A DNA stretch of 64,000 nt, from positions 62,001 to 126,000 of the forward strand of contig CAVOYU010000009.1 in NCBI GenBank assembly GCA_963700775.1. The letters run 5' to 3'. A program made the translations under genes and the position numbers. Source of the stretch: Thermohalobaculum sp963700775 (GTDB lineage: Bacteria > Pseudomonadota > Alphaproteobacteria > Rhodobacterales > Rhodobacteraceae). Below are positions 45,844 to 55,319 of this stretch, piece after piece. The notes below the pieces were generated by a model, which searched no databases, was not told the DNA's origin, and saw only the letters and a list, made by a program, of their open reading frames with translations. Position 1 is the first letter of the stretch, and every line of letters starts with the position of its first letter.

Positions 45844-46803
45844 TTGACCGACATCAATCTCGATGGCGCAACCCGAACCCGCAGCGGGGGGTTCTCGTGG
45901 GAGCGGCTGAAGACCAACCGGAACTGGCTCAGTTTCTGGTTCATGCTTCCGGCCGCCGGTTTTTTGTTCCTGTTCCTCGCGTATCCTTTGGGGCTAGGCG
46001 TCTGGCTTTCCTTCACAGACACGCGGATCGGACGTTCCGGCGAGTGGACCGGCCTCGAAAACTATTTGTGGTTGTGGGATGATAGTGTTTTTTGGCTCAG
46101 TGTTTTCAACACGCTACTTTACACGATCGTCGCCAGCGCTATCAAATTCGCGGTGGGGCTCTATCTGGCCCTGCTTCTCAACAAGCACATGCCCTTCAAG
46201 GCGATCATCCGGGCGTTGGTGCTGATCCCATTCATTGTGCCCACCGTGCTATCGGCCATAGCCTTCTGGTGGATCTTCGACACCCAGTTCTCGATTCTGA
46301 CCTGGATGTTGCAGGCGATCGGGGCGATCGCACCGGATTTTCAGATCAACTGGCTGGGCGACGCGACAATGGCTCGGACTTCCGTGATCTTTGCCAACAT
46401 CTGGCGGGGAGTGCCCTTCATTGCGATCACGCTTCTGGCTGGGCTTCAGACAGTGTCCATCTCGCTCTACGAGGCGGCGGTGATCGATGGCGCCACACGC
46501 TGGCAGATGTTTCGCCACATCACTTATCCGCTGCTGACCCCGATCATCGCGGTGGTGATGACGTTTTCGGTGCTGTTCACCTTCACCGATTTCCAGCTGA
46601 TTTGGGTGCTGACTCGCGGCGGTCCGTTCAACACCACTCACTTGATGGCGACGCTCAGCTATCAGCGGGCGATCCTGGGCGGCTATCTGGGCGAAGGCGC
46701 GGCGATTGCCACCGCGATGATCCCGTTTCTGCTGGCTGCGATCCTGTTCTCGTGGTTCGGCTTGCAGCGGCGCAAATGGCAGCATGGGGAGAGCAATGAC
46801 TGA
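45844..46803 (+). CDS. Sugar ABC transporter permease (MalF/UgpA type)
   Basis: 319 residues from a TTG start at 45844 with GAAGCAGG upstream. Six helices; EAA loop EAAVIDGATRWQMFRHITYPLLTPI. The stop overlaps the next gene by 8 bp. Works with the second permease and the ATPase encoded upstream. Confidence 0.92.
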   Translation: MTDINLDGATRTRSGGFSWERLKTNRNWLSFWFMLPAAGFLFLFLAYPLGLGVWLSFTDTRIGRSGEWTGLENYLWLWDDSVFWLSVFNTLLYTIVASAIKFAVGLYLALLLNKHMPFKAIIRALVLIPFIVPTVLSAIAFWWIFDTQFSILTWMLQAIGAIAPDFQINWLGDATMARTSVIFANIWRGVPFIAITLLAGLQTVSISLYEAAVIDGATRWQMFRHITYPLLTPIIAVVMTFSVLFTFTDFQLIWVLTRGGPFNTTHLMATLSYQRAILGGYLGEGAAIATAMIPFLLAAILFSWFGLQRRKWQHGESND

Positions 46804-47689
46804 GGTCTCGCAGCTAGCCCCCCAGTCCGATTTTCGTGAGGGGATGGAATATCTCGACACAAGGCGCCAGCGGCTGATCACCCTGTGGCTGCCGCTCGGC
46901 ATCATAATGCTGGTGCTGCTTTTTCCATTCTACTGGATGGCTCTGACATCGATCAAGCCTGATCAGGAGCTAATCGACCTTGAGACCACGAACCCGCTCT
47001 GGACCTGGAGCCCGACGCTGAAGCATATCCGCGTCCTGCTCTTCGAGACCTCCTATCCGACCTGGCTGTGGAACACGATGATGGTCGCCATCTCGGCCAC
47101 CATCCTGTCACTGATCGCCAGCGTCGGAGCCGCCTATGCGATCGTGCGGATCAGGTACCGGGGCGCGAACTGGGTCGGAGCCGGGATCTTTCTGGCCTAT
47201 CTGGTGCCGCCCTCGATCCTGTTCATTCCGCTAGCCAAGATTGTCACCGATTTCGGGCTGTTCGACTCGCCCTTCGCACTGATCCTAACCTATCCGACAA
47301 TCTTGATCCCGTTCTCGACCTGGCTGTTGATGGGCTATTTCAAGACTATCCCCTTCGAACTGGAGGAGTGCGCTCTGATCGACGGTGCCAGCCGCTGGCA
47401 GATCCTGACCAAGATCATCCTGCCACTGGCGGTGCCAGGCCTGATCTCGGCCTTCATTTTCTGCTTCACCCTCTGCTGGAACGAGTTCATCTACGCCCTA
47501 ACCTTCATCTCAAATGCCTCTAACAAAACGGTTCCTGTGGCCATCGTGACGAACTTTACCGATGGTGATGTCTACCGCTGGGGCTCGATCATGGCGGGCG
47601 CCCTAGTCGGGTCTCTGCCTCTCGTGATTCTCTACGCGTTCTTCGTAGAGCACTACGTCGCAGCGATGACCGGGGCGGTGAAGGAGTGA
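46796..47689 (+). CDS. Sugar ABC transporter permease (MalG/UgpE type)
   Basis: 297 residues from MTEVSQLAPQSD, overlapping the previous gene by 8 bp. Six helices and EAA motif EECALIDGASRWQILTKIILPLAVPG, with CWNEFIYALTF near the end, as in MalG-like permeases. Last gene of the operon. Confidence 0.92.
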   Translation: MTEVSQLAPQSDFREGMEYLDTRRQRLITLWLPLGIIMLVLLFPFYWMALTSIKPDQELIDLETTNPLWTWSPTLKHIRVLLFETSYPTWLWNTMMVAISATILSLIASVGAAYAIVRIRYRGANWVGAGIFLAYLVPPSILFIPLAKIVTDFGLFDSPFALILTYPTILIPFSTWLLMGYFKTIPFELEECALIDGASRWQILTKIILPLAVPGLISAFIFCFTLCWNEFIYALTFISNASNKTVPVAIVTNFTDGDVYRWGSIMAGALVGSLPLVILYAFFVEHYVAAMTGAVKE

Positions 47690-48329
47690 TTCCTCGACAG
47701 ATTGATGCCTAGGAAACGACGTTGGCCGAGACTATCTTTGTCGTCTCGCTCAGCCGAGCATGCGAACGCAACCGGCAATCGAATTTCGCAACCTGATACT
47801 ATGTCATTGATTTTGCCGAGGGCGACATTCAGCTGGTCAAAGAGCGCGTACCTTTGGCACATTCGAGACATCAATCAGCCAAATGGCGAGCTTCGCGTCA
47901 CCACTGTATTTCTGACCGTTGGTGCCGATCGGACCTGAATGTTGGGAATCGGTTGGAGCCCGTGACATGACCGCACCCGATCACCGGTCCAGACCGCTCA
48001 AAAAAACCGCCTTGCATCACCGGGGGCATCCACACATGTCTCATCTCCACTCCATGGCGGTTACGATGAGCCAGAAACCCTCCGTCAGCCAGTCACGTCA
48101 ATTCGGCCCACAGGCGCTGACGGCGGACAGGCTGTTCACTGGTGTGTCGTGACTGCAAGAACGTTGTCGGCGTCTCTGCATCATGTGTCACTGCTCCAGA
48201 TGGGTTGAATGCCGTATGCGGAACGCTGCACTCACGGTTAACGTCTCGATGGACCGCGGACCTGCCATCAACTATCAATCTGCTTGTAGCCATCGGACCG
48301 GGCCGCCAAACGACAGAACGGGGATCGAC
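47690..48329. other. 640-bp gap between the two ABC operons
   Basis: No supportable gene. It probably holds the promoter of the polyamine-type operon. It repeats the 12-mer GACCGTTGGTGC near 47914 also found before the first operon. Short frames lack ribosome sites. Confidence 0.5.
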
Positions 48330-49463
48330 GTGAGCGCGGAGGATGCGAATGGGTTCGACATCGAATTCCGCAATGTAACCAAGCGCTTTGGCGCCGTGAC
48401 GGCGGTTCAGTCCATGAATCTCCAGATCGCGACCGGTTCGTTCTTCAGCTTCCTCGGCCCGTCCGGCTGTGGCAAGACCACGTCCCTGCGGATGATCGCG
48501 GGCTTCGAGCAGCCCAGCGAGGGCGACGTGCTGATCGAGGGGCGCTCGGTGGTGGGGACACCCTCCTACCGGCGCCCGGTCAACATGGTCTTCCAGCATT
48601 ACGCCCTGTTCCCGCACCTGAACGTCTTCGACAACGTCGCCTATGGCCTGCGCCAACGGACGCCGCGCCCGGACCGGGCGACGGTCACGAAGAAGGTTGG
48701 CGAGGCGCTGGAACTGGTGCGGCTGTCAGGATTCGAGCGCAGGCGCAGCTGGGAACTGTCGGGCGGCCAGCAGCAGCGGGTCGCTCTGGCGCGCGCGCTG
48801 ATCAACCGGCCCACGGTTCTGCTGCTGGACGAGCCGCTGGCGGCGCTGGACCGGAAGTTGCGGCGCGACATGCAGATCGAACTGCAGTCCCTGCAGCGCG
48901 ACGTCGCCATCACCTTCGTTCTGGTCACCCATGACCAGGAGGAGGCGCTGTCGATGAGCGATACCATCTGCATCATGAACGAGGGCGGGATCGTGCAGAT
49001 GGGTGGCCCGCGCGAGTTGTATGACGACCCCATCAACCGCTATGTCGCCGATTTTGTCGGCAAGTCGAATTTCATCCCTGGCGTCCTCGATGGCGTCGAG
49101 GGGCCGGGGGCCGCGCTGCGTGACCGGCGGGGCCGCATTTTCGCCGGGCGCCGCCCTAAAGGCGGTCCGGATCTGGTCCGGGGTGGAGCGGCCGTGCTGG
49201 CGGTCCGACCGGAGATCGTCAGCCTGATCGATCATCAGGACACGGCGGCCGCAGGGAACTACGACACGCACTTCGAAGGGCGCGTGCGCAACCGCATCTT
49301 CCTTGGCGATCAGACCGAATACTTGATTGCCGTCGAGGGCGTCGGCGACATGCTCGCGCTGGTGTCGAAGTTTGCCGAGGAACAGCGCGGCGTCTTCCGG
49401 GAGGGCCAGGTCGTGCATGTCGCCTGGAACAACCGGTCCGCGCTCGTGCTTGAGGATCTATGA
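48330..49463 (+). CDS. Polyamine-type ABC transporter ATP-binding protein (PotA-like)
   Basis: 377 residues from GTG 48330 (reads MSAEDANGFDIEFRNV), with GGGGA upstream; the longer frame to 48183 looks spurious. Walker A GPSGCGKTT, FQHYALFPHLNVFDNV, signature LSGGQQQRVALARAL, Walker B VLLLDEPLAALDRKLR, VTHDQEEALSMSD, then a TOBE domain (about 285-375). Typical of spermidine/putrescine importers. Confidence 0.92.
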   Translation: MSAEDANGFDIEFRNVTKRFGAVTAVQSMNLQIATGSFFSFLGPSGCGKTTSLRMIAGFEQPSEGDVLIEGRSVVGTPSYRRPVNMVFQHYALFPHLNVFDNVAYGLRQRTPRPDRATVTKKVGEALELVRLSGFERRRSWELSGGQQQRVALARALINRPTVLLLDEPLAALDRKLRRDMQIELQSLQRDVAITFVLVTHDQEEALSMSDTICIMNEGGIVQMGGPRELYDDPINRYVADFVGKSNFIPGVLDGVEGPGAALRDRRGRIFAGRRPKGGPDLVRGGAAVLAVRPEIVSLIDHQDTAAAGNYDTHFEGRVRNRIFLGDQTEYLIAVEGVGDMLALVSKFAEEQRGVFREGQVVHVAWNNRSALVLEDL

Positions 49464-49527
49464 CGGCTGCGGCAGGTGCCGCGGAGAGCACGCTGGACAT
49501 GCCATAAACTGAAGGGAGGAACCTGAG

Positions 49528-50694
49528 ATGTCTGAGACAAAGTTTCCTGGCGCCATCGACGCCAAGGAGTTTCTACACCAATTGCGCCGCTACCAGAGGG
49601 GCTCGGTGAGCCGTCGGCACTTCCTGGGGGTGACGGGCCTGGGGATGGCCACGGCGGTCATGGCGAGCGCGGTGCCAGGCCTCGGCCGCGCCGGCAAGGC
49701 CCTGGCCGCCGGCGCGATCGGCGACCGCGTTTCGATTGCGACCTGGCCGAACTACTACAACCCGGAGAACTACGCGAAGTTCACGGAGATGACCGGCGCC
49801 GAGGTCCAGATCAGCGTCTTCGGCTCGAACGAGGAAATGCTGGCAAAGCTTCAGGCCGGCGGCACTGGCTGGGATGTCTTCGTGCCGACCAACTACACCA
49901 TATCGACCTATGTCGATCTCGACCTGATCCAGCCGCTGGACCTGTCCCGGGTCTCGAACTTCGAGCAATCCGCCTATATCCCGCGCTTCATCGAGCCGGG
50001 CGCCGTCAACGGCGCGGTCTACGCGGTTCCGAAGAATTGGGGCACCACCGGCTTCGTCATCAACCGCGGCACGCTGAAGCTGCCGGTCGACAGCTGGAAG
50101 GCGTTCTGGGACGTCACCAGGGCCGAGGCCTCGGGCCGGGTCATGGTGCACGACTATCAGCTGACCACCATCGGCAACGCACTGAAGTATTTCGGCTACT
50201 CGTTCAACTCGGTGGACCCCGCCGAACTGGCCGAGGCCGAAAAGTTGCTGATCGACGCCAAGCCGCATCTCTTCGCCATCAACTCGGACTACCAGCCCTC
50301 GATGCGCTCGACCGATGCCTGGATGTCGATCGCCTGGACCGGCGACGGGCTGCAGCTGAACCGCGACATGCCCGAGATCGACTATGTGCTGGGCAAGGAA
50401 GGCGGCGAGTTGTGGAGCGACTTCTACGCCATCCCGAAGGAGGCCCCGCATCTGGATGCCGCCTATGCCTTCATCAACTTCCTTCTCGATCCGGAGGTCA
50501 ACGCGAAGGAGGTAGCGGCCCATGGCTACCCGGTGCCCGACAACCGCACCACCGCGCTGCTGCCGGCCGAGATGACCTCGAATCCGATTATGTATCCGGC
50601 GGAGGAACTGCTCTCGCCGCTGGAGTTCGGGGCCGCCGTGACCCTGACGGATCCGTTGCGCGCCGAGATTATGGCGCGGTTCAAGTCCGCGTGA
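49528..50694 (+). CDS. Spermidine/putrescine-type substrate-binding protein, Tat-exported
   Basis: 388 residues. An unusually long n-region (1-30) precedes the twin-arginine SRRHFLGVTGLG and hydrophobic part to about residue 60. Binding-protein fold of the PotD/PotF kind: IATWPNYYNPENYAKFTE, WDVFVPTNYTIS, AVPKNWGTTGFVINRG, YAFINFLLDPEVNAKEV. GGGAGG upstream. Confidence 0.92.
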   Translation: MSETKFPGAIDAKEFLHQLRRYQRGSVSRRHFLGVTGLGMATAVMASAVPGLGRAGKALAAGAIGDRVSIATWPNYYNPENYAKFTEMTGAEVQISVFGSNEEMLAKLQAGGTGWDVFVPTNYTISTYVDLDLIQPLDLSRVSNFEQSAYIPRFIEPGAVNGAVYAVPKNWGTTGFVINRGTLKLPVDSWKAFWDVTRAEASGRVMVHDYQLTTIGNALKYFGYSFNSVDPAELAEAEKLLIDAKPHLFAINSDYQPSMRSTDAWMSIAWTGDGLQLNRDMPEIDYVLGKEGGELWSDFYAIPKEAPHLDAAYAFINFLLDPEVNAKEVAAHGYPVPDNRTTALLPAEMTSNPIMYPAEELLSPLEFGAAVTLTDPLRAEIMARFKSA

Positions 50695-50726
50695 GCAAGG
50701 CGGCCTGACGGGGACCAGGGCGAGAG

Positions 50727-51599
50727 ATGGCGAAACGATCGGCCGTGGAGCGGCGCGGGGACAGGGTGACGGCACTGCTGCTGTTGCCGACGACCCTGTG
50801 GTTCCTGCTGCTGCTGATCATGCCGCTGATCGTCGTCCTGGTCTTCAGCTTCGGCGAGCGGGCACCCGCTGGAGGCTACCAGGCGGCCTTCACGCTGGAG
50901 CAATACGCCAACCTGCCGGCGCGCCTGACCGCCTTCACCAACACCCTGACGCTGGCGCCACTGGGCACCCTGCTGTGCCTGGTGATCGCCTATCCGCTGG
51001 CCTACTACCTGGCCGTGCGGGCGGGCGAGCGGGTGAAGCTGTTGCTGCTGATCCTGGTGATCGTGCCGTTCTGGACCAGCTTCCTGATCCGGACCTATGC
51101 CTGGATCTTCATCCTGGGCGGGCGCGGGCTGCCGCGCCTGCTCGAATTCGTCGGCATCGAGGACGTGCGGCTGATCAACACCCCCTGGGCGGTGCTGATC
51201 GGCATCGTCTATGGCTACCTGCCGCTGATGATCTTCCCGATCTACGTCAGTCTCGAAAAGCTGGACAAGCGCCTGCTCGAGGCCTCCAGCGACCTGGGCG
51301 GCACGCCGATCCGCACCTTCCTGCAAGTGACGCTGCCGCTGTCTTTGCCAGGGTTGATCACCGGGTCGCTTCTGGTCTTCATCCTGCTGATGGGCGAGTA
51401 CCTGATCCCGGCGCTGCTGGGTGGGGGCAAGGTGTTCTTCGTCGGCAACGCGCTGGTCGACCTGTTCCTGCAGTCGCGCAACTGGCCCTACGGCTCCGCG
51501 GTCGCCATCGCGCTGGTGGTGATCATGCTGGCGGCGATCGCGGCCTATCTCGGCGCCATCGGGCGGGAACGCACGCGCAGCGATGCGTCGCTGGTCTAG
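50727..51599 (+). CDS. Polyamine-type ABC transporter permease (PotB-like)
   Basis: 290 residues, six helices. FWTSFLIRTYAWIFILGGRG and EAA loop EASSDLGGTPIRTFLQVTLPLSLPG match PotB/PotH permeases. It follows the binding-protein gene by 32 bp and precedes potC-like by 6 bp. Confidence 0.92.
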   Translation: MAKRSAVERRGDRVTALLLLPTTLWFLLLLIMPLIVVLVFSFGERAPAGGYQAAFTLEQYANLPARLTAFTNTLTLAPLGTLLCLVIAYPLAYYLAVRAGERVKLLLLILVIVPFWTSFLIRTYAWIFILGGRGLPRLLEFVGIEDVRLINTPWAVLIGIVYGYLPLMIFPIYVSLEKLDKRLLEASSDLGGTPIRTFLQVTLPLSLPGLITGSLLVFILLMGEYLIPALLGGGKVFFVGNALVDLFLQSRNWPYGSAVAIALVVIMLAAIAAYLGAIGRERTRSDASLV

Positions 51600-51605
51600 G
51601 GGGCG

Positions 51606-52445
51606 GTGACGACGATGCGCTTCTACGCCGCGGTGATCTACTTCTTCCTCTACGGGCCGATCGCGCTGATCGTGCTGTTCAGCTTCAACGCCGGCCGTCA
51701 CGCCGCCAGCTTCGAGTGCTGCTCGACCGCCTGGTACGGGCGCACCTTCAACAACACCTTCCTGGTCGAATCGCTGGGCAACAGCCTGTTCATCGCCGGG
51801 ACGACGGCGGTACTCGCGACGATCATGGGCACCATGGCGGCGCTGGCGCTGCAGCGGGTGCGCGGGCCGGTGCGGGTGATCTTCGACGCCCTGATCTATA
51901 TCGCGATCATCATTCCCGGCATCGTCATCGGCATCGCCACGCTGGTGGCGCTGGTGGCCGCCTTCGATGTGCTGAACCCGTTCATCGCGGGCCTCTGGCC
52001 CGGCGGGACGGAGAGCGCCCCAAGGCTCAGCCTCGGCTACGGCTCGGTGATCGCAGCGCACACGCTGTTCACCATGGCGCTGGTGATCGTCATCGTGCGG
52101 GCCCGAATCCAGGGCATGGACCAGTCGCTGATCGAGGCCTCGGCCGATCTCTACGCGACGCCCTGGCGGACCTTCCGGCAGGTGACGCTGCCACAGATCA
52201 TGCCCGGCGTGCTGGCCGGTTTCCTGCTGTCCTTCACCTTCAGCTTCGACGATTTCATCATTGCGTTCTTCGTCGCCGGCTCGAAGACCACCCTGCCGAT
52301 CTACATCTTTTCCTCGATCCGGCGCGGCATCACGCCCGAGACCAACGTCATCGCCACCGTGGTGCTGGCCTCCACGCTGATCCTGCTGGTGGCGGCTCAG
52401 ATCCTGCTGCGCCGGGGCGGCCGTGGCCAGGCAGTCACGGCCTGA
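51606..52445 (+). CDS. Polyamine-type ABC transporter permease (PotC-like)
   Basis: 279 residues from GTG 51606 (an ATG lies three codons later). Six helices; EAA loop EASADLYATPWRTFRQVTLPQIMPG, then FSFDDFIIAFFVAGSKTTLPIYIFSSIRRGITPE in sections, typical for PotC/PotI. Last gene of the second ABC operon. Confidence 0.92.
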   Translation: MTTMRFYAAVIYFFLYGPIALIVLFSFNAGRHAASFECCSTAWYGRTFNNTFLVESLGNSLFIAGTTAVLATIMGTMAALALQRVRGPVRVIFDALIYIAIIIPGIVIGIATLVALVAAFDVLNPFIAGLWPGGTESAPRLSLGYGSVIAAHTLFTMALVIVIVRARIQGMDQSLIEASADLYATPWRTFRQVTLPQIMPGVLAGFLLSFTFSFDDFIIAFFVAGSKTTLPIYIFSSIRRGITPETNVIATVVLASTLILLVAAQILLRRGGRGQAVTA

Positions 52446-52799
52446 GCCGGCGCCGCTTCTCACTCCGCAAGCGTCAGGATGCCTGTTCGGCACAATCAAG
52501 ATGACTAGCGGTCTGATGGCCTACACTTCGGCGGGAAGCCATCATCCGTTTGGGTCGATAAGTCGGCCTGGGGTCAACTGTACGCGCTCCCGGCCCCTGC
52601 AAACCATGTCGGCCATCGGGTGGTGAATTGACATTCGGGCTCGACGGTCGCTTATCCCGCTGATTTTGCGCCGACGTCCAGCAGACCGGGAGGGTCCGGG
52701 TCGTGCCAAGAGCACACGCAGGCGCCAAGCGACAAATCGCTCCCGGCGAACCCGAGGCATGGAGGGTTCAGATGAGCCCGTTTTCAGGAGGACCAGGGC
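52446..52799. other. Right end of the insertion, decayed
   Basis: No complete gene. From about 52660 the sequence may be the terminal part of an IS3-type element, ahead of the orfA remnant at 52800. Confidence 0.4.
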
Positions 52800-52907
52800 A
52801 TGGCGGGGAAGCGACCAAAGCCGGAGGAAATCGTCTCGAAGCTGCGCCAGGTTGAGGTGCTGCAGGGACAAGGCATGGCGATCGCCGATGCGGTTCGTCG
52901 CGATTGA
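52800..52907 (+). pseudogene. IS3-family transposase OrfA remnant
   Basis: 35 codons reading MAGKRPKPEEIVSKLRQVEVL then AIADAVRRD and a stop. This matches the start of IS3-family OrfA proteins, in which the HTH would continue; the rest of orfA and all of orfB are missing. GGAGGACC lies upstream. It lies 84 bp before the right copy of the 157-bp repeat. Confidence 0.8.
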
Positions 52908-52991
52908 CATGACCCCCGTCGCTCATCCACCGGCGACTGGAATCCCAGGTTGGGCATTGCGCATCTGCGCGGCGTGAGCAACGGCCATCGG

Positions 52992-53148
52992 CCTCCGACA
53001 GTGGCGAGGCCCGCGGATTGCCGCTAGCATCCGCCGCGACCGAAAAGATTCTCTCCGGGAGGACCCCATGACCGGACCGATCCAGCTCACCGCCGCCGAC
53101 GGGCACAAGCTCGGCGCCTACCGGGCGCGGCCCGAGAACCGCCGGGCG
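52992..53148. repeat. 157-bp direct repeat, right copy
   Basis: Counterpart of 42751-42907 (154 of 157 bases identical). This copy continues into the complete dienelactone-hydrolase gene, so it is the original. Confidence 0.95.
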
Positions 53149-53739
53149 CCGGGCCTGGTGGTCATCCAGGAGATCTTCGGGGTCAATCCGCATATCCGAT
53201 CGGTCGCCGACCGCTTCGCCGGCCAGGGCTTCGATGCCGTCGCCCCGGCGCTGTTCGACCGGGTGCGGCCCGGGATCGAGCTCGGCTACGAGGCCGACGA
53301 CATCGCCCGGGGCCGCGAGATCCGGGCGAAGATCGCGCAGGCCGACGCCATGCAGGACGTGGCCGCAGCCATCGCGTTGCTGCGCGGCGAGGGCCGCAAG
53401 GTCGGCGTCGTCGGCTATTGCTGGGGCGGCTCGCTGGCCTGGGTTGCGGCGACCGACCTCGACGGGGTGGCCGCCTCGGTCTCCTATTACGGCGGCCAGG
53501 TCGGCGAGACCGCCGGCGCGACCCCGCGCTGCCCGGTGATGTTCCACTTCGGCGAGACCGACGCCTCGATCCCGATGACCGTGGTCGAGACCATGCGCAA
53601 GGCCCATCCCGAGCTGCCGGTGCATGTCTACCCCGCCGGACACGGCTTCTCATGCGACGCGCGCGGCTCATACCATGCGCCGAGCGCCGGGAAGGCGCTG
53701 GAGCGGACGCTCGCCTTCCTGCACGAGCATCTCGGCTGA
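53068..53739 (+). CDS. Dienelactone hydrolase family protein
   Basis: 223 residues. Alpha/beta hydrolase with the DLH signature: E36 in IQEIFGVN, nucleophile C118 in GYCWGGS, and His in YPAGHGFSCDARGSY. DLH enzymes open dienelactones in aromatic degradation, though many paralogues have other ester substrates. GGGAGG upstream. First gene of a unit with an acyl-CoA synthetase (17 bp) and a ThDP enzyme. Confidence 0.93.
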   Translation: MTGPIQLTAADGHKLGAYRARPENRRAPGLVVIQEIFGVNPHIRSVADRFAGQGFDAVAPALFDRVRPGIELGYEADDIARGREIRAKIAQADAMQDVAAAIALLRGEGRKVGVVGYCWGGSLAWVAATDLDGVAASVSYYGGQVGETAGATPRCPVMFHFGETDASIPMTVVETMRKAHPELPVHVYPAGHGFSCDARGSYHAPSAGKALERTLAFLHEHLG

Positions 53740-53756
53740 CCCCGGAGCCGCGGGCC

Positions 53757-55319
53757 ATGGCGCCCCTGCTGAACTTCGGCGAGGCGCTCGGCACCAACGC
53801 CCGCTTGTTCCCGGAGCGCACCGGCGCCGCCGACCTCGGGCGCGCCATGACCTTCCGGCAATGGAACGCGCGCGCCTGCCGGCTGGCCAATGCGCTCCTC
53901 GGCCTCGGCCTGGCGAAGGGCGACCGGGTGGCGGTGCTGGCCTACAACGCGGTCGAGTGGATGGAGATCTACGCCGCCACCGCCAAGGCCGGGCTGGTGA
54001 TGGTGCCGGTCAACTTCCGCCTGGTCGGGCCGGAGATCGCCTTCATCGTCAGCGACAGCGGCGCCCGGGCGCTGATCGTCGAGGACGCGCTGGCCGGGCA
54101 GGTCGAGGAGATCCGCGCCGGCCTCGCCATCGAGCCCGGCCGCTATGTCCATTTCGGCGGCCCGGCGCCGGCCGGGTTCCGCGCCTACGAGGACCTGCTC
54201 GCCGCCGCCCGCGACACCGAGCCCGGCCAGCAGGTGTCTCCCGACGACCCCTGGGCCTTGATGTACACCTCCGGTACCACCGGACGGCCGAAGGGCGCGA
54301 TCCGTTCGCACCGGGGCATGGCGCTCCTGGGCCTGGTGCTGCAGGTCGAGATCGGCTTCTCGCGCCGCGACACCGGGCTGCTCGTGATGCCGATGTGCCA
54401 TTCCAACTCGCTCTGGTTCGCGACCGCGCTCGCCTATTGCGGCGGCGCCAGCACGGTGATGAGCCGCAGGAGCTTCGACGCCGGCGAGGTGCTGGCGGCG
54501 CTCGCCGGCGGCCCCAGCTTCACGTCGCTGGTGCCGACCCACTACATCATGATGCTGGAGATCCCGGAAGCCGAGCGGGCGCGGCACGACACCTCGCGGG
54601 TCACCAAGCTGATGATCTCCTCGGCGCCGGCGCGCCGCGAGACCAAGCAGGCGGTGATGGAGTTCTTCCCCAACTCCGGTCTCTTCGAGCTCTACGGCTC
54701 GACCGAGGCGGGGTGGGTGACCATGCTCCAGCCCGAGGAGCAGTTCGAGAAGCTCGGCTCGGTCGGCCGCGAATGCGTCGGCTCCCGGCCCGTGCGCCTG
54801 CTGGACGAGGCGGGCAGCGAGGTGCCCGACGGCGAGACCGGCGAGCTCCATTCCTGGACCCCCTACGCCTTCGACGGCTACTGGAACCTGCCGGAGAAGA
54901 CCGCCGAGGCCTTCAACGACGGCTACTGCTCGGTCGGCGACATGGCGCGGCGCGATGCGGACGGGTTCCTCTATCTGGTCGACCGCAAGACCAACATGAT
55001 CATCTCCGGGGGCGAGAACGTCTATCCCTCCGAGGTCGAGGCGGCGCTTGGCGCCCATCCCGCCGTGCGCGACGTCGCCGTCATCGGCCTGCCCGACCCG
55101 AAATGGGGCGAGCGGGTGCATGGCGTGGTGGTGCTGAAGACGGGGGCACGGGCCACCGAGGCCGAGCTCGTAGAGTGGTGCCGCCCGCGCCTCGCCGGCT
55201 ACAAGCGCCCGCGCACGGTCTCGATCATCGCCCCCGACGACATGCCGAAGACCGCCACCGGCAAGATCCTGCACCGGCTGCTGAAGCAGCGGATGACCGA
55301 AAGGGAACAGAACCGATGA
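53757..55319 (+). CDS. Acyl-CoA synthetase (AMP-binding family)
   Basis: 520 residues from MAPLLNFGEALG. Adenylate-forming core: P-loop YTSGTTGRPKGAIRSH (about 168-183), LYGSTEAGW (A5), GDMARRDADGFLYLVDRKTNMIISGGENVYPSEVE (A7/A8), and the A10 lysine in PKTATGKILH near the end. Activates a carboxylic acid to its CoA thioester; acid unknown. Stop overlaps the next start (ATGA). Confidence 0.92.
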   Translation: MAPLLNFGEALGTNARLFPERTGAADLGRAMTFRQWNARACRLANALLGLGLAKGDRVAVLAYNAVEWMEIYAATAKAGLVMVPVNFRLVGPEIAFIVSDSGARALIVEDALAGQVEEIRAGLAIEPGRYVHFGGPAPAGFRAYEDLLAAARDTEPGQQVSPDDPWALMYTSGTTGRPKGAIRSHRGMALLGLVLQVEIGFSRRDTGLLVMPMCHSNSLWFATALAYCGGASTVMSRRSFDAGEVLAALAGGPSFTSLVPTHYIMMLEIPEAERARHDTSRVTKLMISSAPARRETKQAVMEFFPNSGLFELYGSTEAGWVTMLQPEEQFEKLGSVGRECVGSRPVRLLDEAGSEVPDGETGELHSWTPYAFDGYWNLPEKTAEAFNDGYCSVGDMARRDADGFLYLVDRKTNMIISGGENVYPSEVEAALGAHPAVRDVAVIGLPDPKWGERVHGVVVLKTGARATEAELVEWCRPRLAGYKRPRTVSIIAPDDMPKTATGKILHRLLKQRMTEREQNR

